NCBI GenBank assembly: GCA_947503175.1
Contig: CANNCO010000002.1
Coordinates: 434,001 to 498,000, forward strand
DNA from: an uncultured Paracoccaceae bacterium
Lineage (GTDB): Bacteria; Pseudomonadota; Alphaproteobacteria; Rhodobacterales; Rhodobacteraceae
Direction: 5' to 3'
DNA: 64,000 nucleotides
Made by a program: the position numbers and the translations under genes. Below the pieces are notes generated by a model, which was given only the letters and a program-made list of their open reading frames with translations, searched no databases and was not told where the DNA came from. Within the stretch, counting starts at the first letter, position 1, and each line of letters opens with the position of its first letter. Below are positions 17,800-26,515 of the stretch, piece after piece.

Positions 17800-18816
17800 A
17801 TGACGGCGCTGACGCAATATGACCGGCTGGAGGCATCGGGCCTTTTCACGCCCGGAGACGGTGGCCAGCGGCGCGACGTGGTGCTGTCCATCGGCAGTGC
17901 CAGCCTGACCCTCACCGATCAACGCGACGTGGCCCTGGCCCATTGGTCCCTTGCCGCCATAGAGCGACTGAACCCCGGGCGGCGCCCGGCGATCTACGCG
18001 CCCGCACCCGACGCGCCCGAGCGGGTCGAGACGGGCGATGACGAAATGATACGCGCCATTGAAAAGGTCCGTCAGGCCGTCAGCCGCGCGCGCCCGAAAC
18101 CCGGCCGGGTTCGTCTGCGCCTGACATTTGCGGCGATTATGGCCGGTCTCGCGGTCGCCGTGCTCTGGCTGCCCGGTGCGCTGACGCGCTATACCGCCTC
18201 GATCCTACCAGAGGCGGCCCGCATGGCGCTTGGCGAGGCCGCACTGGCTCGGATCACGCCCTATGCAGGTGCCGCCTGCGACGATCCCGCGGGCACTGCG
18301 GCACTCAGGACCCTCATCGGCAGGCTTGGCGCATCCGCCCCGGCGCAGGTCCACATCCTGCCTGCGGGCCTGCGCGAAGCCGCGCATCTGCCCGGCGATA
18401 CCGTGCTCCTCAACCGTTCCGTCGTCGAAGACCACGAAAGCCCGCAGGTTGTGGCAGGCTACATTCTGGCCGAAGTCGACCGCGCCGCCCTTAACGAACC
18501 GATGCTGGGCCTGCTCGAACATGCGGGCCTGCGCGCGACGCTGACATTGATGACAACGGGGTCTTTGCCCGAAGCCTCGCTTTCCGGATACGGCGAAACG
18601 CTTCTGACAAGCACGCCCGCACCCCTGTCAGCCGATACACTCATCTCAAGGTTCGAGGCCGCGGGCATACCCGCCACACCCTATGCCTATGCGGTCGATG
18701 TCACCGGCGAGACGACCTTGCAACTGATCGAGGCAGACCCCGTTCCGGCAGACGCCGCACGCCCGCTGCTGACCGATGGCGAATGGGTGGCATTACAGGG
18801 CATCTGTGGCGGCTAG
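17800..18816 (+). CDS. Membrane protein resembling an M48 peptidase with a degenerate zinc site
   Basis: A 338-residue protein. Residues 1-100 look like the N-terminal beta domain seen before some M48 peptidases (RRDVVLSIGSASLTLTDQRDVALAHWSL...). One membrane helix follows (LTFAAIMAGLAVAVLWLPGAL, about 108-128). The C-terminal half has M48-like order: HILPAGLREAAHLPGDTVLLNRSVVED then SPQVVAGYILAEVDRAALNEP. An active M48 would read HExxH here; both His are absent (AEVDR), though the Glu remains. I infer a catalytically dead paralogue. Function unknown. Start chosen at ATG 17800 because upstream frame overlaps the divergent promoter region. Confidence 0.6.
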   Translation: MTALTQYDRLEASGLFTPGDGGQRRDVVLSIGSASLTLTDQRDVALAHWSLAAIERLNPGRRPAIYAPAPDAPERVETGDDEMIRAIEKVRQAVSRARPKPGRVRLRLTFAAIMAGLAVAVLWLPGALTRYTASILPEAARMALGEAALARITPYAGAACDDPAGTAALRTLIGRLGASAPAQVHILPAGLREAAHLPGDTVLLNRSVVEDHESPQVVAGYILAEVDRAALNEPMLGLLEHAGLRATLTLMTTGSLPEASLSGYGETLLTSTPAPLSADTLISRFEAAGIPATPYAYAVDVTGETTLQLIEADPVPADAARPLLTDGEWVALQGICGG

Positions 18817-19016
18817 CCGGTTTGGTATCCCGGCATGAGCCTGTGTTTTGCCGATTTTGCTGGCGTTCACAGCGATACACCCATCGGTGATCGTACGTTC
18901 ACAGACGTGCTCGTTCTGACTGAAATCCAAATGGATGCATCTCTCCGAAAAATCGACACAAAATGTCTTCGCGACTGAATTAGAGCGTTAAACCTCGGCA
19001 CACCAAATCAACCTAT

Positions 19017-19045
19017 CAGAGGCCCCGACATTCCTGGAGCCTCTG
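19017..19045 (+). promoter_or_regulatory. Inverted repeat over the ribosome-binding site of a Hint-protein gene
   Basis: CAGAGGC (19017-19023) and GCCTCTG (19039-19045) form a 7-base stem with a 15-base loop. The GGAG ribosome-binding site (19036-19039) and the base before the ATG at 19047 lie at the right arm, so folding would hide the start. It could equally be a protein-binding palindrome. Confidence 0.4.
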
Positions 19046-19046
19046 A

Positions 19047-20102
19047 ATGACAATCACAATCAATGCCGTGGACTCCGAGTTCGCCGTTGCCACCGGATCG
19101 AACGTCAACGATGGCCCTGGCACCAGCACCTTCGACTACCCGCCAACCTCCTCCAGCAATCTCACGATCACATCGAATGCGGGGGACCCAAGTCCGGAAC
19201 AGTTTTCACTCGGCGATACCTATGACATCACCTATGGAAACGGCGGCGGAGGGAAGGGAGGTACGTTTGACGATGCCGTGGTGATCCGTTCCGATGCGTT
19301 ACCGGATGGTGGCCATGTCGTTGTTTTCGAAGGCTTCAACGAAGAGGGGAATCTCGAACAGATCGTCTGGACGCCTGACTTCGACCTTGAGGGTTGGTAT
19401 TTCGGCAACTTCGATCAAGGCGCAGCCCCGGGTTTTTACACGACGGACCAAAGCGCGTCGTCGGAATACCGGTATGTGTGCTTTGCATCCGACACCGCGG
19501 TTTCAACGGCACGAGGCGAGGTGCCCGCCGGGAAGATCCGCCTCGGGGACATGGTCGAGACTTTGGATCACGGATTTCAACCCGTGATCTGGATCGGGAA
19601 ACGTCGGGTCAGGATCGAACCGGGATGCGAGACATCGGCACCGATTGTCGTACAACCGAACGCCCTGAACGGCAGCCAACTGACGCGAAATGTCATCCTG
19701 TCGCCGCAGCATCGGCTGCTGCTACGAACCAGCGAAGGCGATGAGAAATTCGCGCCCGCGAAATCGTTTCTCAACCTGCCTGGCGTCCGGCGAATGCGAG
19801 GCCGCAAGCAAGTGGAATACGTTTCATTGCTATGCCCGCGACACGAGATCTTGAACGTGTCCGGGCTCGCAGCGGAGAGCTTTCTGCCAGGGCCCCAAGC
19901 ACTACGGCTGCTTGGACGCGATGAAATTCTTCAATTACGGCAGGCACTTAATGCGGCGCAAAGGTCGTTTTCAATGAGGCAGATGTCACCGGCACGTTCG
20001 TGTCTAGGTGGGTCCGCGGGTCGTCGCGAGATCGAGGCTGGTGCTCGACTGGCGGCCTTCAGGTCGGACTGTTCCAGCTACGCTTCCGTTTCCGGAAGCT
20101 GA
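19047..20102 (+). CDS. Hint domain-containing protein
   Basis: A 351-residue protein. Residues 1-145 are acidic and rich in Gly, Thr and Asn with beta-strand character (MTITINAVDSEF..., YGNGGGGKGG), like secreted calcium-rich or adhesin-type N-termini of this order. A Hint domain follows: CFASDTAVSTARGEVPAGKIRLGDMVETLDHGFQPVIWIGKR (about residues 151-190) with Cys in the nucleophile position, and VILSPQHRLLLR (about 221) with the conserved His. Hint domains self-splice or self-cleave; no C-terminal extein joins here. The last 45 residues do not resemble the usual Hint_2 C-terminus and could be altered by a frameshift. Codon use in this gene is less GC-biased than in its neighbours. Confidence 0.75.
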   Translation: MTITINAVDSEFAVATGSNVNDGPGTSTFDYPPTSSSNLTITSNAGDPSPEQFSLGDTYDITYGNGGGGKGGTFDDAVVIRSDALPDGGHVVVFEGFNEEGNLEQIVWTPDFDLEGWYFGNFDQGAAPGFYTTDQSASSEYRYVCFASDTAVSTARGEVPAGKIRLGDMVETLDHGFQPVIWIGKRRVRIEPGCETSAPIVVQPNALNGSQLTRNVILSPQHRLLLRTSEGDEKFAPAKSFLNLPGVRRMRGRKQVEYVSLLCPRHEILNVSGLAAESFLPGPQALRLLGRDEILQLRQALNAAQRSFSMRQMSPARSCLGGSAGRREIEAGARLAAFRSDCSSYASVSGS

Positions 20103-20153
20103 CATTGAACAGCATTTCGGGCGCACAGCAAACGTTCGATCCTCCAAACCCGA

Positions 20154-20186
20154 CCGGCAGTCAGCCGGCCCGCCTGTTTACGCGGG
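20154..20186 (-). terminator. Possible terminator after upp
   Basis: Two small hairpins lie between the convergent Hint and upp stops: CCGGC-AGTCA-GCCGG (20154-20168) and CCCGC with GCGGG (20169-20173 and 20182-20186). On the minus strand GTCGGGTTTGG follows, only a weak T run. Confidence 0.35.
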
Positions 20187-20200
20187 GGTGATCCTGGCGC

Positions 20201-20833
20201 CTACTTCGTCCCGAACATCCGGTCGCCCGCATCGCCCAGCCCCGGCACGATGTATCCCAGTTCGTTCAGCTTCTCGTCCAACGCCGCCGTCACAACCGGC
20301 ACATCCGGATGCGCCTCTTTCATCCGCGCCACCCCTTCGGGTGCGGCCAGCAGACACAGAAACCGGATATTCTTGGCCCCCGCCTCCTTCAACAGATCGA
20401 TCGCCGCCACCGAAGAGTTGCCCGTGGCCAGCATCGGATCGACCGCGATCACCAGCCGCTCGTCCAACTCGCCCGGCAGCTTGCAGTAGTATTGCACCGG
20501 CTTCAGCGTCGCCTCGTCCCGGTAAAGCCCCACGAACCCCACCCGCGCCGACGGGATCAGGTCCAGCATCCCGTCCAGAAGACCGTTCCCCGCCCGCAGG
20601 ATTGACACCAGCGCCAGCTTTCGCCCGTCCAGCACCGGCGCTTCCATCTTGGTCAAGGGCGTCTCGATCTGCTTCGTCGTCATCTCCAGTTCGCGCGTCA
20701 CCTCATAGGCCAACAGATGGCTGATCTCGCGCAGAAGCTGGCGGAACACGGCGGTCGACGTGTCCCTTTCGCGCATCAGCGTCAGCTTGTGCTGCACCAG
20801 CGGGTGACGGACAACGGTCAGGTGCTCGGTCAT
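20201..20833 (-). CDS. upp: Uracil phosphoribosyltransferase
   Basis: A 210-residue enzyme converting uracil and PRPP to UMP in pyrimidine salvage. [27 protein letters not shown] is the family N-terminus; [18 protein letters not shown] and the PRPP loop [19 protein letters not shown] (about residue 130) are clear; the C-terminal [13 protein letters not shown] completes the uracil-binding end. The start at 20833 has GGAGG upstream and overlaps the add stop by 4 bases. Last gene of the salvage operon cdd-deoA-deoB-add-upp. Confidence 0.97.
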   Translation of the reverse strand: MTEHLTVVRHPLVQHKLTLMRERDTSTAVFRQLLREISHLLAYEVTRELEMTTKQIETPLTKMEAPVLDGRKLALVSILRAGNGLLDGMLDLIPSARVGFVGLYRDEATLKPVQYYCKLPGELDERLVIAVDPMLATGNSSVAAIDLLKEAGAKNIRFLCLLAAPEGVARMKEAHPDVPVVTAALDEKLNELGYIVPGLGDAGDRMFGTK

Positions 20834-21816
20834 TGGGCCTCCAGTTTCTTCAGAATGCTCGCGCGCGTGGCATCGTCGCAAAACGCCGCCTCGGCGGCCA
20901 TACGGTTCAGCTTGTCGAGCTCGCCCCGGTCCCAGCCGAACGTCTCGGCAAGCCGGTCGAACTCATGGGACATGGTCGTGTGAAAGAACGGCGGATCGTC
21001 GGTGGATACGGTCACTTTCACGCCTGCCCCCCGCAACTTCTCGATCGGGTGGGACTGCCAGTCAGGGTAGACCCCCAACGCCACGTTCGACCCCGGGCAG
21101 ACCTCCAGCACGACACCATCTTCGGCCAGCCGCTCGACCAGCGCGGGGTCTTCGATGGCACGTACGCCATGCCCCACCCGCTCGACCCGCAAGTCGTCAA
21201 CCGCGCTCTCCACGCTCTCCGGCCCCCGCCATTCGCCCGCATGGGCGGTCAGCCGCAACCCGGCCTCTCGCGCCATGTCGAAAGACCACGCGAAATCGCC
21301 CAACTCGCCGGATTTCTCATCGCCCCCGATGCCAAAACCCACGATCCAGTCACCCGCAGTTTCCGCCGCGCACAAGGCCGTCTCACGCGCCTTTTCGGGT
21401 CCGAAATGCCGGATCGGCGTCACGATCCCGCGCAGAACGATCCCATCGTCGCGCTCCGCCGCGTCTGCCGCCTCACGGATCGCATGAAGGTATTCGCGCC
21501 ACGCCCCCAGATCGCGCCCACCGCAGAAATCCGGGCTCAGAAACGTCTCGGAATATATCACCCCGTGTTCGGCACTCTCGGACAGCACGGCCCGCGTCAG
21601 GCGCGCATAGTCCTCGGGGCTCTGCAGAACCGACGTCGCGGCCTCGTAAACCTTCAGGAAATCACAGAAGTCGACATAGCTATAGGCCCCGGCCTCATCG
21701 AAGATGCCCGACAGATCGACCGACTTTTCCTGCGCCAATCCCCGAATAAATGCAGGGGGCGCCGCGCCTTCTAGGTGAAGATGCAGCTCGACCTTCGGCA
21801 TGCCCCTCAGGCTCAC
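20830..21816 (-). CDS. add: Adenosine deaminase
   Basis: A 328-residue TIM-barrel zinc hydrolase converting adenosine and deoxyadenosine to inosine forms. Motifs: [14 protein letters not shown] (residues 8-21, zinc His pair), [15 protein letters not shown] (about 188, zinc His), [13 protein letters not shown] (about 210, catalytic His) and [15 protein letters not shown] (about 264, zinc and catalytic Asp). It overlaps deoB and upp by 4 bases each. Within the operon it feeds deoxyinosine and inosine toward phosphorolysis; adenine deamination is less likely given the motif set but is not excluded. Confidence 0.92.
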   Translation of the reverse strand: MSLRGMPKVELHLHLEGAAPPAFIRGLAQEKSVDLSGIFDEAGAYSYVDFCDFLKVYEAATSVLQSPEDYARLTRAVLSESAEHGVIYSETFLSPDFCGGRDLGAWREYLHAIREAADAAERDDGIVLRGIVTPIRHFGPEKARETALCAAETAGDWIVGFGIGGDEKSGELGDFAWSFDMAREAGLRLTAHAGEWRGPESVESAVDDLRVERVGHGVRAIEDPALVERLAEDGVVLEVCPGSNVALGVYPDWQSHPIEKLRGAGVKVTVSTDDPPFFHTTMSHEFDRLAETFGWDRGELDKLNRMAAEAAFCDDATRASILKKLEAQ

Positions 21817-23021
21817 TGGAAACTCTTTCCCGGCCCCGACGCCGGAACGCCCAGATGGGTGGCGATGCTCGCCGCGACATCGGCAAAGCCCACATTGCCA
21901 ATCGCATGCGTACCCAGACCCGCGCCGATGACGGGAACCCGCTCGCGCGTATGATCCGTCCCGGTCCAGCTCGGGTCATTCCCATGATCCGCGGTAAAGA
22001 TCATCAGATCCCCCTTGCGCATCGCCCCCAACAGGCGCGGCACCTGCGTGTCGAACCATTCCAGCGCGCGGGCATAGCCCGCCACATCCCGCCGGTGGCC
22101 ATATTGGGAATCGAACTCCACAAAATTGGCGAAGGTCAGGCTGCCATCCTCGGCGGACCCCACGAGATCCACCAGATGCTCCATCAGGTCGGCATCCGGG
22201 CCCTTCACCACATCGTCGATCCCCTGCATGGAAAAGATGTCGCCGATCTTGCCCACCGCGTGAACGGCCCGGCCCGCATCCTGGACCCAGTCGCACAGGG
22301 TCGGGCTGGGCGGCGCAATCGCATAATCATGGCGGTTCGACGTCCGCTGAAACGCGCCCGGCCTCCCGACAAACGGCCGCGCGATCACCCTGCCCACACG
22401 CATCGCATGCACCGTGGGCGCAAGATCCTGACACAGCTTCAAAAGCCGCTCCAGACCGAAAGCCTCTTCATGGGCGGCGATCTGAAACACGCTATCGGCC
22501 GAGGTATAGCAAATGGGCCAGCCTGTCTCGAGATGGCGCGCGCCTTCTTCCTCCAGCACGACCGTGCCCGACGCATGGCGATTGCCCAGAATGCCATCGG
22601 TCCCGGCCAGACGGCACACTTCCGCGACCAGATCATCGGGAAATGCCGGGTCAGCCTTCGGAAAATAGGTCCAGTCCCAGGGCACCGGAACGCCCGCAAG
22701 CTCCCAATGCCCCGATGGCGTGTCCTTGCCCTTCGAAATCTCGGTCGCGGCTCCCCAAAGCCCCGCGGGCTCGGCATCAAGCCCGGGCGTCGCATCGCCC
22801 GAGGCCAGCCGTACGGCAGCGCCCAGACCCAGCGCGTCCAGATGTGGCATCCGAAGCGGCCCCGCCCGGTCCTCATCGGCCTCTCCGGCGGCGCAGAGCT
22901 GCGCGATATGTCCCAGCGTATTGGCCCCGGTATCCGGCACCCCGTCGTTGAAGAACCCATCCGCATCCGGTGCACCGCCGCACCCCGCCGAATCGATCAC
23001 AACCAGAAATGCCCGCCTCAT
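21813..23021 (-). CDS. deoB: Phosphopentomutase
   Basis: A 402-residue enzyme interconverting (deoxy)ribose 1-phosphate and 5-phosphate. It begins MRRAFLVVIDSAGCGGAPDADGFFNDGVPDTGANTLGHI, with the metal-binding Asp and the phosphorylated Thr region (DTGANT). The C-terminal metal block FTADHGNDPSWTGTDHTRERVPVI (about residue 345) is typical. The length is normal. It overlaps deoA and add by 4 bases. It turns the sugar released by nucleoside phosphorylases into a form usable by DeoC or the pentose phosphate pathway. Confidence 0.96.
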   Translation of the reverse strand: MRRAFLVVIDSAGCGGAPDADGFFNDGVPDTGANTLGHIAQLCAAGEADEDRAGPLRMPHLDALGLGAAVRLASGDATPGLDAEPAGLWGAATEISKGKDTPSGHWELAGVPVPWDWTYFPKADPAFPDDLVAEVCRLAGTDGILGNRHASGTVVLEEEGARHLETGWPICYTSADSVFQIAAHEEAFGLERLLKLCQDLAPTVHAMRVGRVIARPFVGRPGAFQRTSNRHDYAIAPPSPTLCDWVQDAGRAVHAVGKIGDIFSMQGIDDVVKGPDADLMEHLVDLVGSAEDGSLTFANFVEFDSQYGHRRDVAGYARALEWFDTQVPRLLGAMRKGDLMIFTADHGNDPSWTGTDHTRERVPVIGAGLGTHAIGNVGFADVAASIATHLGVPASGPGKSFQ

Positions 23022-24322
23022 GGCGCAATCCTTTCAAGGATCAGGGACCGCTGCGCAACCGCTTCGGCCGCAATTGTCACCGCGTCCCGCAGGGATTTCT
23101 CGGTGGCATCTGCCATCGCGTCGTCAACCGCGTGGATAACCGCAATCGGCATATCCGCCTCGACCGCCGTTCCAAGCGCCGCAACATCCGTCAGGCCGAC
23201 ACGCGGGTCCACCTGATCGCCGCCGCGCATCCGCCCCCCGCCCATCGCGACCACGGCAAGGCCTAGGCTGCGCCCGTCGATCTCGGTCACGAAACCCGTC
23301 TCTTTCGCCTCGACGACCCGCGTTACCGGCGCCTTTGGCAAATGCGCGTCCCAGGCTTCGACGAAATCCGCAGGCCCGCCCTGTGCCGCGACCATCCGAC
23401 CGAACCGCTCTGCCGCGCGTCCGTCCTCAAGGATCGCGCGCGACACCCCGGTTCCCGCATCTGCACTCTCAACGGCTCCCGACAGCGCCAGAACCTCGCC
23501 GCACAGAGCGGCAGTCAACTCCGCCATCCGGGCCTCGCCACCCGTCAGCGCGGCCATCACCGCGCGCACCTCAACCGCATTGCCCACCGCCGTCGCCAGG
23601 GGCTGCCACATATCCGTCATCAGGGCCGAGGTCCGGCACCCGGCCCCGTTCGCCGTCTGCACCAATGACTTGGCCAGTACCCGTGCCTCTTCGATCGTCC
23701 CCATGAACGCGCCCGACCCGGCCTTCACATCCAGAACCAGCGCCTCCAGTCCCGCGGCCAGCTTCTTTGACAGGATCGACGCCGTGATCAGGTCGACGCT
23801 TTCCACCGTGCCCGTCACATCGCGCACCGCATAAAGCCGCTTGTCCGCCGGGGCCAGATCGCCCGAGGCCGAGACGATGGCACAGCCCACATCCGCGACA
23901 ATCGCCCGAAACGCCGCCTCATCCTGATCCACCGTAAACCCCGGGATTGCCTCCAGCTTGTCCAGCGTCCCGCCCGTATGACCCAGACCCCGGCCCGAGA
24001 TCATCGGGCAATACACACCCGCTTCGGCCAGAATGGGCGCAAGCAACAGCGACACCGTATCGCCCAAACCTCCGGTCGAATGCTTGTCCACCACGGGCGC
24101 GGGCAGATCCCACACCAACCGATCACCGGAATCGCGCATCGCCTGAGTCAGTGCCACGCGCCCCTCTTCACCCAGCCCCCGCTGGCAGACGCCCATGGCA
24201 AAGGCCCCGGCCTGCGCATCGGACACATCCCCCGACGCCAACCCATTGGCAAACCACGTGATTTCATCGCGCGACAGCACCTCGCCCATCCGCAACCGGT
24301 ACAGAATTGTCCGTGCGTCCAT
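23018..24322 (-). CDS. deoA: Thymidine phosphorylase
   Basis: A 434-residue enzyme splitting thymidine or deoxyuridine with phosphate. Motifs: MDARTILYRLRMGEVLSRDEI at the N-terminus; VDKHSTGGLGDTVSLLLAPI (about residue 82), the phosphate-binding signature; SGRGLGHTGGTLDKLEAIPGF (about 112); and a C-terminal domain with VDPRVGLTDVAALGT. The start at 24322 is one base after the cdd stop (TGACATG), so the frame open upstream to 24358 is not used. Second gene of the salvage operon. Confidence 0.96.
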   Translation of the reverse strand: MDARTILYRLRMGEVLSRDEITWFANGLASGDVSDAQAGAFAMGVCQRGLGEEGRVALTQAMRDSGDRLVWDLPAPVVDKHSTGGLGDTVSLLLAPILAEAGVYCPMISGRGLGHTGGTLDKLEAIPGFTVDQDEAAFRAIVADVGCAIVSASGDLAPADKRLYAVRDVTGTVESVDLITASILSKKLAAGLEALVLDVKAGSGAFMGTIEEARVLAKSLVQTANGAGCRTSALMTDMWQPLATAVGNAVEVRAVMAALTGGEARMAELTAALCGEVLALSGAVESADAGTGVSRAILEDGRAAERFGRMVAAQGGPADFVEAWDAHLPKAPVTRVVEAKETGFVTEIDGRSLGLAVVAMGGGRMRGGDQVDPRVGLTDVAALGTAVEADMPIAVIHAVDDAMADATEKSLRDAVTIAAEAVAQRSLILERIAP

Positions 24323-24323
24323 G

Positions 24324-24716
24324 TCAGGTCCGCTCCATATGGCCCGCGCCAAAGGCACCGGGCAAAAGATCGGCCACCGTCACCACATGCTCAGAGCCAT
24401 CCAACGTGGCCATGGTCACCTGCACATCACCACCCGCGAACTCCGCCAGCTTCTGACGGCACCCGCCACAAGGGGGCACCGGATCGGGGCTGTCGGCAAT
24501 GACCGCCACCTCCGCGATCTCGTGCTCTCCGGCGGCCACCATGGCGGCAATCGCCCCCGCTTCGGCACAGGTCCCCTCGGGATAGGCGACGTTCTCGACG
24601 TTACAGCCGACGAACACTGCGCCCGAGGCCGTGCGCAACGCCGCGCCGACCTTGAACCGTGAATAGGGGGCATGGGCGTTTTCGCGCACCGCGCGCGCAT
24701 CATCAATCAAAGACAT
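24324..24716 (-). CDS. cdd: Cytidine deaminase
   Basis: A 130-residue zinc deaminase converting cytidine and deoxycytidine to uridine forms. GCNVENVAYPEGTCAEAGAIAAM (about residue 48) has the zinc Cys and catalytic Glu of the CAE motif, and PVPPCGGCRQKLAEF (about 83) has the PCGxC zinc pair. This is the small homotetrameric form. First gene of the operon, so the operon promoter should lie in 24717-24773, a stretch shared with the end of hisG. Confidence 0.95.
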   Translation of the reverse strand: MSLIDDARAVRENAHAPYSRFKVGAALRTASGAVFVGCNVENVAYPEGTCAEAGAIAAMVAAGEHEIAEVAVIADSPDPVPPCGGCRQKLAEFAGGDVQVTMATLDGSEHVVTVADLLPGAFGAGHMERT

Positions 24717-24773
24717 GGACCCGTTCCTTTCACGCGACAGTTTGCGTTCCGTCAGGGGGGAAGTGCAAGGGTG

Positions 24774-25472
24774 CTAGCCCGAGCCCAGCCCGATCCGGTC
24801 CAGAAGCGCGGACAGCCGGTCACGCGCATCGCCCGACCAGTCCGCGGCCCGCGACTTATAGAGAACCGCCTGGCTTTTCAGGATCACCCCGTCGTCCAGG
24901 GGGCGCAGATGATTGGCCCGCAACGTCTCACCGGTCGAGGTGATGTCGGCAACCGCCTCCGCCGTCAGGTTGCGCACCGTCCCCTCGGTTGCCCCCTGAC
25001 TGTCCACCAGCGCATAATCCGCCACGCCCTGATCGCGCAGAAACTCACGCACCAGCCGGTGATACTTCGTCGCGATCCGAAGCCTGTGGCCATGGGCCGC
25101 CCGAAACGCCGCCGCCGCCGCATCCAGATCATGCAGCGTCGACACATCTGCCCAGAAATCCGGCACCGCGATGATCAGGTCCGCATGGCCAAAGCCAAGC
25201 CGTGCCAGTTCCTTGACCTGCATATCCCAATGGGCCAACCGGTCCTGCACCACGTCCATGCCGGTGACGCCCAGATGGATGCGCCCCGCGCCCAGTTCGC
25301 GCGGAATCTCTCCGGCGGCCAGCAGAACAAGCTCCAGCCCTTCAACCCCCGCCTTCGCGACGTATTCGCGACCCGACCCTGCGGTGCGCATTTCCACGCC
25401 GCGCGCCCCGAACCAGTCGAACGTCTTTTCCATCAGCCGCCCCTTGGACGGGATGCCCAGCTTGAGCGTCAT
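24774..25472 (-). CDS. hisG: ATP phosphoribosyltransferase, short form
   Basis: A 232-residue catalytic subunit of the first step of histidine synthesis (ATP + PRPP). It begins LKLGIPSKGRLMEKT and has the PRPP loop region LTAEAVADITSTGETLRANHLRPL (about residue 150). It lacks the C-terminal ACT-like regulatory domain of long HisG, which explains the partner HisZ next door. It overlaps hisZ by 4 bases and is the last gene of hisS-hisZ-hisG. Confidence 0.96.
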   Translation of the reverse strand: MTLKLGIPSKGRLMEKTFDWFGARGVEMRTAGSGREYVAKAGVEGLELVLLAAGEIPRELGAGRIHLGVTGMDVVQDRLAHWDMQVKELARLGFGHADLIIAVPDFWADVSTLHDLDAAAAAFRAAHGHRLRIATKYHRLVREFLRDQGVADYALVDSQGATEGTVRNLTAEAVADITSTGETLRANHLRPLDDGVILKSQAVLYKSRAADWSGDARDRLSALLDRIGLGSG

Positions 25473-26515
25473 GGGGCAAGCTCCACCAGCAAACCGGGCC
25501 GCACGACACCGCCCACCGATGCCGCGTTGTCACTGCCGCCAAGCGCACGGGTCAGCGTGTCATAACGCCCGCCGGTCGCGACCGCGGGCAGATCGGGCCG
25601 GCCCGAAGCCACAAAGCCAAAGACGAACCCATCGTAATACTCCAGCGTCGTCCGTCCATAGCTCGCCTCGAACGGCACATCCGCCGCATCGATCCCGGCC
25701 GCATCAAGGGCCGCCAGACGCGCCTCGAACCCGGTCACCGCATCGCGGATCGCGGGCATATCCACCGCGATATCCCGCAGATGGGACAGGACCATCCCGC
25801 TTGCCTCTTTCAGACCCAGGATCGCATCCAGAAGCTCTGCCTCGCCCGCTGACAAGGGCGGCACACCCGCATCCGCCGCCAGCGCGGCAAGCCGCGCATC
25901 TATCTCGGCACGGCTGCGCAGGCCGATCTCCGGGCTGCCGGGGGCCCCCACGGGTTGCGGCGCAGGCCGCGCCAGACGATAGCGGTCGATCAATGCCCGG
26001 AACCGCCGGGGACGCCAGAGATGACGCAGCAAGGCGCGCTTGCGGATCTCACTGGTCCGCAGCCCCAGAACCGCCGCCCGGATCAGCCCGATATCGCCCG
26101 TCGCAGGCACAAGGCCACGCGGTGCCAAAAGCGCATGGAACGCTGCGAACACCTCGGCATCCGCCGCCGCGCGGCCCTCGCCACCGAACAGCTCGTATCC
26201 GACCTGCTCATACTCGACGGGCCGGTCCGCATCCGGTTGCTTCCGAAACACCTTGCCGGAATAGGTATAACGCGCGGTCCCGTCGCCCCCTGCCAAATGC
26301 ATCTGCACCACCGGCACGGTGAAATCGGGCCGCAGCATCGCCTCGCCCCGCAGGGGATCGGCGGTCACATAGGCGCGCGCCCGGATATCTTCCCCATAAA
26401 GGTCCAGAAGCGTTTCCGCAGGCTGAAGGATATCGGCCTCGATCCGCACGGCGCCCCGCGCCTCGAAGGCCCGCAACAGGCCCGCCGCTTCATCCCGCAC
26501 CGCGCGCTCGGTCAT
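25469..26515 (-). CDS. hisZ: ATP phosphoribosyltransferase regulatory subunit
   Basis: A 348-residue paralogue of histidyl-tRNA synthetase that forms an octamer with short HisG and gives it histidine feedback. It keeps class II synthetase core strands ([35 protein letters not shown], about residue 68; [15 protein letters not shown], about 320) but lacks the anticodon-binding domain and the histidine A motif of HisS. It overlaps hisS and hisG by 4 bases each. Confidence 0.93.
   Translation of the reverse strand: MTERAVRDEAAGLLRAFEARGAVRIEADILQPAETLLDLYGEDIRARAYVTADPLRGEAMLRPDFTVPVVQMHLAGGDGTARYTYSGKVFRKQPDADRPVEYEQVGYELFGGEGRAAADAEVFAAFHALLAPRGLVPATGDIGLIRAAVLGLRTSEIRKRALLRHLWRPRRFRALIDRYRLARPAPQPVGAPGSPEIGLRSRAEIDARLAALAADAGVPPLSAGEAELLDAILGLKEASGMVLSHLRDIAVDMPAIRDAVTGFEARLAALDAAGIDAADVPFEASYGRTTLEYYDGFVFGFVASGRPDLPAVATGGRYDTLTRALGGSDNAASVGGVVRPGLLVELAP

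Noticed and set aside
21750-23216. A 488-codon plus-strand frame opposite add and deoB
   Set aside because: Antisense shadow; deoB and add show complete active-site motifs on the minus strand.
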